Below, piece by piece: positions 60,843-64,000 of a stretch of 64,000 nucleotides of DNA. A model generated the notes under the pieces. The model did not search any database. It was not told the origin of the DNA and saw only the letters and a list, made by a program, of their open reading frames with translations. Position 1 is the stretch's first letter. Each line of letters opens with the position of its first letter. The stretch is from an uncultured Clostridia bacterium (GTDB lineage Bacteria > Bacillota > Clostridia > Oscillospirales > Oscillospiraceae): NCBI GenBank assembly GCA_947649615.1, contig CANSSG010000010.1, positions 1-64,000 on the forward strand, in the 5' to 3' direction. The position numbers were made by a program, and so were the translations under genes.

Positions 60843-61469
60843 TCAAACGGGACCCGGCTGAAACCGCTGGCCTTCCACCAGCGTCTTGATGCTTCCCGCC
60901 GAAAGCTCCGTCACCTTCTCCTGAAACGCCGCGGCGTCTTCCGCCGGGAGCAGGACGGACAAAAGCACATCCGTGCCGAAGTCCGCGTCCTGGATCACGC
61001 CGCCGGATTTTTCAATCAGGAGCCGCATCCTCTCATAGAGCGGATATCCGCATGGCACCGCCAGAAGGGTCCACAGCCGCATCTGGCTGATTCCCGCCGC
61101 GTCCAGCGCCAGCTTCGCGGTCCCGCCATACGCCCGGGTCAGCCCCCCGGCGCCCAGCAGGATGCCGCCGAAATACCTGGTGACCACGCATACGGCGTTG
61201 GTCACTTCTTCCTTCAAGAAGACATTCAGCATCGGCTGCCCCGCCGTCCCCTGCGGCTCCCCGTCGTCTCCATAGCGCAGGACATTCCCCTCCCGCAGCA
61301 CATAGCACCAGCAATGGTGCCGCGCGTCGTGGTAGCGCTTCCGGACCCCGTCGATTTTCCTCCGGGCGTCCTCTTCGGTTTCGACCCGCCAGAGCTGCCC
61401 AATAAACCGGGAGCGTTTTTCCACAAATTCCGCTTCGCCGTACCCGGCGGGTACTAAGTAGCTGTCCAA
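60843..61469 (-). CDS. YigZ/IMPACT-family protein
   Basis: A 208-residue protein of the YigZ family. The N-terminal domain has EFVEKRSRFIGQLWRVETEE, the HHCWCYVLR, RYGDDGEPQGTAGQPML and VTRYFGGILLGAGGLTRAY blocks, all typical; a ferredoxin-like C-terminal domain follows. The family may bind nucleic acid or act in translation control. It starts with TTG 61469 inside the end of the GNAT gene (16-bp overlap), with a moderate SD. Confidence 0.9.
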   Translation of the reverse strand: MDSYLVPAGYGEAEFVEKRSRFIGQLWRVETEEDARRKIDGVRKRYHDARHHCWCYVLREGNVLRYGDDGEPQGTAGQPMLNVFLKEEVTNAVCVVTRYFGGILLGAGGLTRAYGGTAKLALDAAGISQMRLWTLLAVPCGYPLYERMRLLIEKSGGVIQDADFGTDVLLSVLLPAEDAAAFQEKVTELSAGSIKTLVEGQRFQPGPV

Positions 61470-62011
61470 TCGTCTCGCCTCGCTTTCTCCCAGGCCTCCC
61501 GCGTCAAAAAGTAAAAGCAGGTAGGCCGGTCCGGATAAAATGCGTCGGACAAGCTTTCTGTAAACGCGTACAGGAACCCATTTTTTTCAATCACCCGTTT
61601 TGAACGGTGGTTCTCTTGATAGTGGGTGGCCCAGATTTCATCCATTTTCGCATCCTGAAACCCATACCGCAGCAATTCCGCCACCACCTCGGCCATCAAC
61701 CCCCTGCCCCAGTAATCCGGCGAGAGGGCGTATCCGATTTCCGCCGTACTCCCCTGGCAGACCTCCTCCCGGTGCGGCGCGGTAAACCCGGCGGAGCCGA
61801 CCACCCGGCCGGTGTCCTTGTCGGTTACGGCGAACACATCCGGGGCGGAGAACACGGTGCGGATAATCTCCCTGCTTTCCTCCAAGCTTTCGTGGGGCTT
61901 CCATCCTGCCACAGGCCCTACCCTGGGGTCCTTGCAGTACGCGAACACATCCTCCGCATCGGCCAGGGCAAAGGGCCTGAGGACCGTTCGTTTTGTCTCT
62001 AAAACTGGCAT
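61454..62011 (-). CDS. GNAT acetyltransferase, RimJ/RimL type
   Basis: A 185-residue acetyltransferase of the RimJ/RimL group: PVLETKRTVLRPFALADAED at the start, then STAEIGYALSPDYWGRGLMA with the acetyl-CoA loop, and NHRSKRVIEKNGF near the end. It could acetylate ribosomal protein N-termini or small amines. Start ATG 62011 is preferred because GGGAGGGAG lies 6 bases in front; an ATG at 62017 is too close to the box. Its end overlaps the YigZ start. Confidence 0.87.
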   Translation of the reverse strand: MPVLETKRTVLRPFALADAEDVFAYCKDPRVGPVAGWKPHESLEESREIIRTVFSAPDVFAVTDKDTGRVVGSAGFTAPHREEVCQGSTAEIGYALSPDYWGRGLMAEVVAELLRYGFQDAKMDEIWATHYQENHRSKRVIEKNGFLYAFTESLSDAFYPDRPTCFYFLTREAWEKARRDDWTAT

Positions 62012-62032
62012 AAGCATCTCCCTCCCAAGGAA

Positions 62033-63880
62033 TCAGGACAGGGGCGCATCCTCCCATACCGGGAAGCCCCCGCCCGTCCAAAGCGTATCCTGATTAGGGT
62101 GCGCGGCCAAATATGTATCCAAAACCGGCTTTAAGATTTCCGGATAATCGCTGATAATGCCGCTCACGCCCATTTCAAGGTATTGCATCATTCTCTCGCT
62201 GTCGTAAACGCTCCATACATAGACAGGCAAACGCTGTTCCCTGGCCTGGAGCGCCAGCCGGCTGCTGACCAGGGCTTCCTCCACCGCCAGGAAATCCAGA
62301 TCATACCGCCATACGCCCTCGTCGATGTCCCCGCTGGCGCCGAACAGGCAGTACCCAATCCACCATTCCGGGTGTTTTTCCAGCAGCGGCATAAGGCATG
62401 TGTAATCCAGCGACATAAACATAGCCCGCTCTCCGAACCCGTACCGCTCCACCAGCTCCATGACGGTTTCCGCCAGGCGGGCTTGGCTCATCCCGCTGGG
62501 CTTCAATTCGATCAGCAGCCCCATAGCCCCGCCCTGCAAGGCCTGCAAGACCTCTTCCAGGGAAGGGATCCGCCCGTCCGCGTCCGGGTTCGCGTAGTCG
62601 GAAAGGGGGATTCCCCGCAGGTCCTCCCAATCCAAATCCGCAACATCCCCGTCCCGGCCCGCCAGCCGCCGCAGGCTCGCGTCATGGAACAGCACCGGGA
62701 CGCCGTCCCGGGTAAGCTGCACATCGATTTCCGCATAGTCCATGCCCATGTCCTGCGCGGCAAGGACGGCCGGAAGGGTGTTTTCCACCTCGCCGGCGCA
62801 TCCCCGGTGGCCGATGGCGAAGGGCTTGTGGACCGCCGCGCCGGCCCAGCTTGCCGCCGCCGTCCAGACCGCCAGCAGCACCGCTGCCGCCGCCAGCCCG
62901 GCCTGCCAGCGGCGCGTCTGCAAACGCCGCTGCCACCAACTCCTGCACTTAGACCAACGCCGTCCGGCCATATCCAGCAGCGCTGCGGCGTCCCGGCTCC
63001 AAGGCGGGTCAAGGGAAGCGCGCAGCTCCATTTTCCCCTCCAGCCCGGCCAGCAGCAGCCAGACCACCCCTGTCATGGCCGCCGTTATGAGCAGGTTAAG
63101 AAACAGCCAGTAAAGCAAATCCGTCCGAAACGCCTCGGTGTAGAGCAGGTTTTTGAAGAAATAATCGCCAAAGTCATCGTTTCCCAGGGGCTTGCGCCGC
63201 CAATAGCGGTAAATTTCCGTTATGACCCGCTCCCAAGCCACCAAGCTGGCCAGAACCAGTAGCCGGTGCTTCCAGTCCAGCTTCTTCCAGCACCGCAGGC
63301 TTTCCCCCGCCGCCGCCGCGAACCGCCGGCGGCGCAGAACCATGCAAACCGGCACGAACAGCAGCAGCAAATGCGCGGCGCATTCGGCGATATAGATGGC
63401 CACCATTCCTACGACGCCCAGCGTGGTTTTCCGCATCTCCCCAAACACGAACTCCGGAATAACCACCAGCGGCGACATAGTATTCACATACCCCAGCCGC
63501 AGCAGCGGCAGCAGCAATACATAGTACAGCGACCCCGCCGCCAGAGACCAGCCCCGCATAACCCCCAGGTTCCACAAGGAGCTTTTCGCCACCTGCGGCA
63601 GCGTAAATTCTTCTCCCTGCCGCCGGAGGGCGGCGATGTTGATGATTACGGCATACTCATAAAAAATGAGCAGGGCCGCGCCGGAAAATAAAAGCAGAAA
63701 CAGCGCCGCCCCCTTCCAGTTCAAAAATGCACCCAGTATATTCTGGTTGAACCGCAGGCCTACGGAAGCGGCATAGGTTTGATAAACCTCCCGAAACAGG
63801 GGGTTCACCAGGCCTAAAATAAGAAACTTCCACAAAAGTTCAAACAAAAGCACCGTCCGGACCGCTTTGCCAAAACGCAT
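62033..63880 (-). CDS. Membrane-anchored glycerophosphodiester phosphodiesterase
   Basis: A 615-residue two-part protein. Residues 1-350 hold about eight membrane spans of the GDPD-associated membrane domain; the C-terminal part (from about 352) is the GDPD barrel with AIGHRGCAGEVENTLPA, DYAEIDVQLTRDG and LFHDASLRR giving the catalytic His pair and metal-binding Glu/Asp. Such enzymes cleave glycerophosphodiesters or trim teichoic-acid-type polymers and lipids outside the cell. GGGAGC lies before ATG 63880. Confidence 0.92.
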   Translation of the reverse strand: MRFGKAVRTVLLFELLWKFLILGLVNPLFREVYQTYAASVGLRFNQNILGAFLNWKGAALFLLLFSGAALLIFYEYAVIINIAALRRQGEEFTLPQVAKSSLWNLGVMRGWSLAAGSLYYVLLLPLLRLGYVNTMSPLVVIPEFVFGEMRKTTLGVVGMVAIYIAECAAHLLLLFVPVCMVLRRRRFAAAAGESLRCWKKLDWKHRLLVLASLVAWERVITEIYRYWRRKPLGNDDFGDYFFKNLLYTEAFRTDLLYWLFLNLLITAAMTGVVWLLLAGLEGKMELRASLDPPWSRDAAALLDMAGRRWSKCRSWWQRRLQTRRWQAGLAAAAVLLAVWTAAASWAGAAVHKPFAIGHRGCAGEVENTLPAVLAAQDMGMDYAEIDVQLTRDGVPVLFHDASLRRLAGRDGDVADLDWEDLRGIPLSDYANPDADGRIPSLEEVLQALQGGAMGLLIELKPSGMSQARLAETVMELVERYGFGERAMFMSLDYTCLMPLLEKHPEWWIGYCLFGASGDIDEGVWRYDLDFLAVEEALVSSRLALQAREQRLPVYVWSVYDSERMMQYLEMGVSGIISDYPEILKPVLDTYLAAHPNQDTLWTGGGFPVWEDAPLS

Positions 63881-63909
63881 AGATCATTGCTCCCGCTGTC
63901 AGATTTTCT

Positions 63910-64000
63910 TTATTCCCATGGCTCCTTCGGCTCCACCCAGCCTTCGATATACGGCTTTACCGTGCCGATGGCCTTGGGATTGCAGACCGCCACCACGTCG
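63910..64000 (-). CDS. C-terminal end of an unidentified gene, cut by the window edge
   Basis: A frame open from the right edge codes for DVVAVCNPKAIGTVKPYIEG and ends with EPKEPWE and TAA at 63912-63910. Only 29 residues are visible. The good codon pattern and the gap of 29 bp to the next start suggest a real gene in the same operon as the glycerophosphodiesterase, but the family cannot be named from this tail. Confidence 0.5.
   Translation of the reverse strand, partial: DVVAVCNPKAIGTVKPYIEGWVEPKEPWE

Overview
The window looks like a chromosome segment of a GC-rich, anaerobic, spore-forming gut Firmicute of the Oscillospiraceae type. Pointers are a dipicolinate synthase locus (spore formation), a galacto-N-biose/lacto-N-biose phosphorylase operon (mucin or milk-glycan use), a lysine riboswitch, HrcA/CIRCE heat-shock control and SD-led genes with frequent GTG and TTG starts. 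No rRNA, tRNA or CRISPR array was seen. The genus is inference.

Positions 1 to about 4130 are the right end of an integrated element that continues off the left edge. It carries a 3D-domain protein (partial), small regulators, a LexA/CI-type self-cleaving repressor with three matching operator half-site pairs, a candidate small RNA, and a large serine recombinase at the very edge. The recombinase stop codon overlaps the stop of dpaB (dipicolinate synthase subunit B). The dpaB reading frame leaves its family pattern right after the FVPFG motif, so the element sits inside this sporulation gene. This resembles the developmentally excised intervening elements of Bacillus (skin in sigK, a spoVFB element in some strains).

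4.1-21.6 kb is ordinary chromosome: dpaA, a c-di-AMP receptor (DarA), a TSCPD protein, small regulators and stress-type genes, an M29 aminopeptidase, TrkH-TrkA potassium uptake, YihY, a D-2-hydroxyacid dehydrogenase, a large degenerate P-type ATPase-like protein that has lost the catalytic motifs, RlmB and FtsH.

21.7-29.7 kb is a glycan locus: an aldo-keto reductase, an AraC regulator, and divergently an ABC importer (lipoprotein, two permeases), a small membrane protein and a GH112 phosphorylase. 30-38.2 kb holds a stand-alone Enzyme I N-terminal-domain protein with a HAD phosphatase, a lysine-riboswitch-controlled NhaC-type transporter, an AT-rich two-gene island between duplicated terminators, PgsA, and a FeoA-FeoB fusion with a Cys/His-rich linker.

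38.2-52.4 kb is mostly housekeeping on the minus strand: NiaR, ClpB (with CIRCE), M18 aminopeptidase, CoaE, Sua5/TsaC, RF-1, ABC-F, MurF. Three copies of an exactly 161-bp MITE-like element with terminal inverted repeats and TA flanks lie at 47.4, 52.4 and 60.5 kb. Each ends with an outward TTGACA spaced 16 bp from the TA target, so insertion can create a promoter. Two copies point straight into genes (flavodoxin, Hsp20).

53.3-57.4 kb is a four-gene restriction-modification-like operon: a beta-class DNA methyltransferase, a LAGLIDADG-fold protein with one active-site acid replaced, a McrB ATPase with no DNA-binding N-terminus, and McrC nuclease. Its promoter has a perfect 14-bp palindrome between -35 and -10. 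The remainder (57.5-64 kb) encodes a MATE and an MFS transporter, YigZ, a GNAT acetyltransferase, a membrane-anchored glycerophosphodiesterase and one truncated gene at the right edge.
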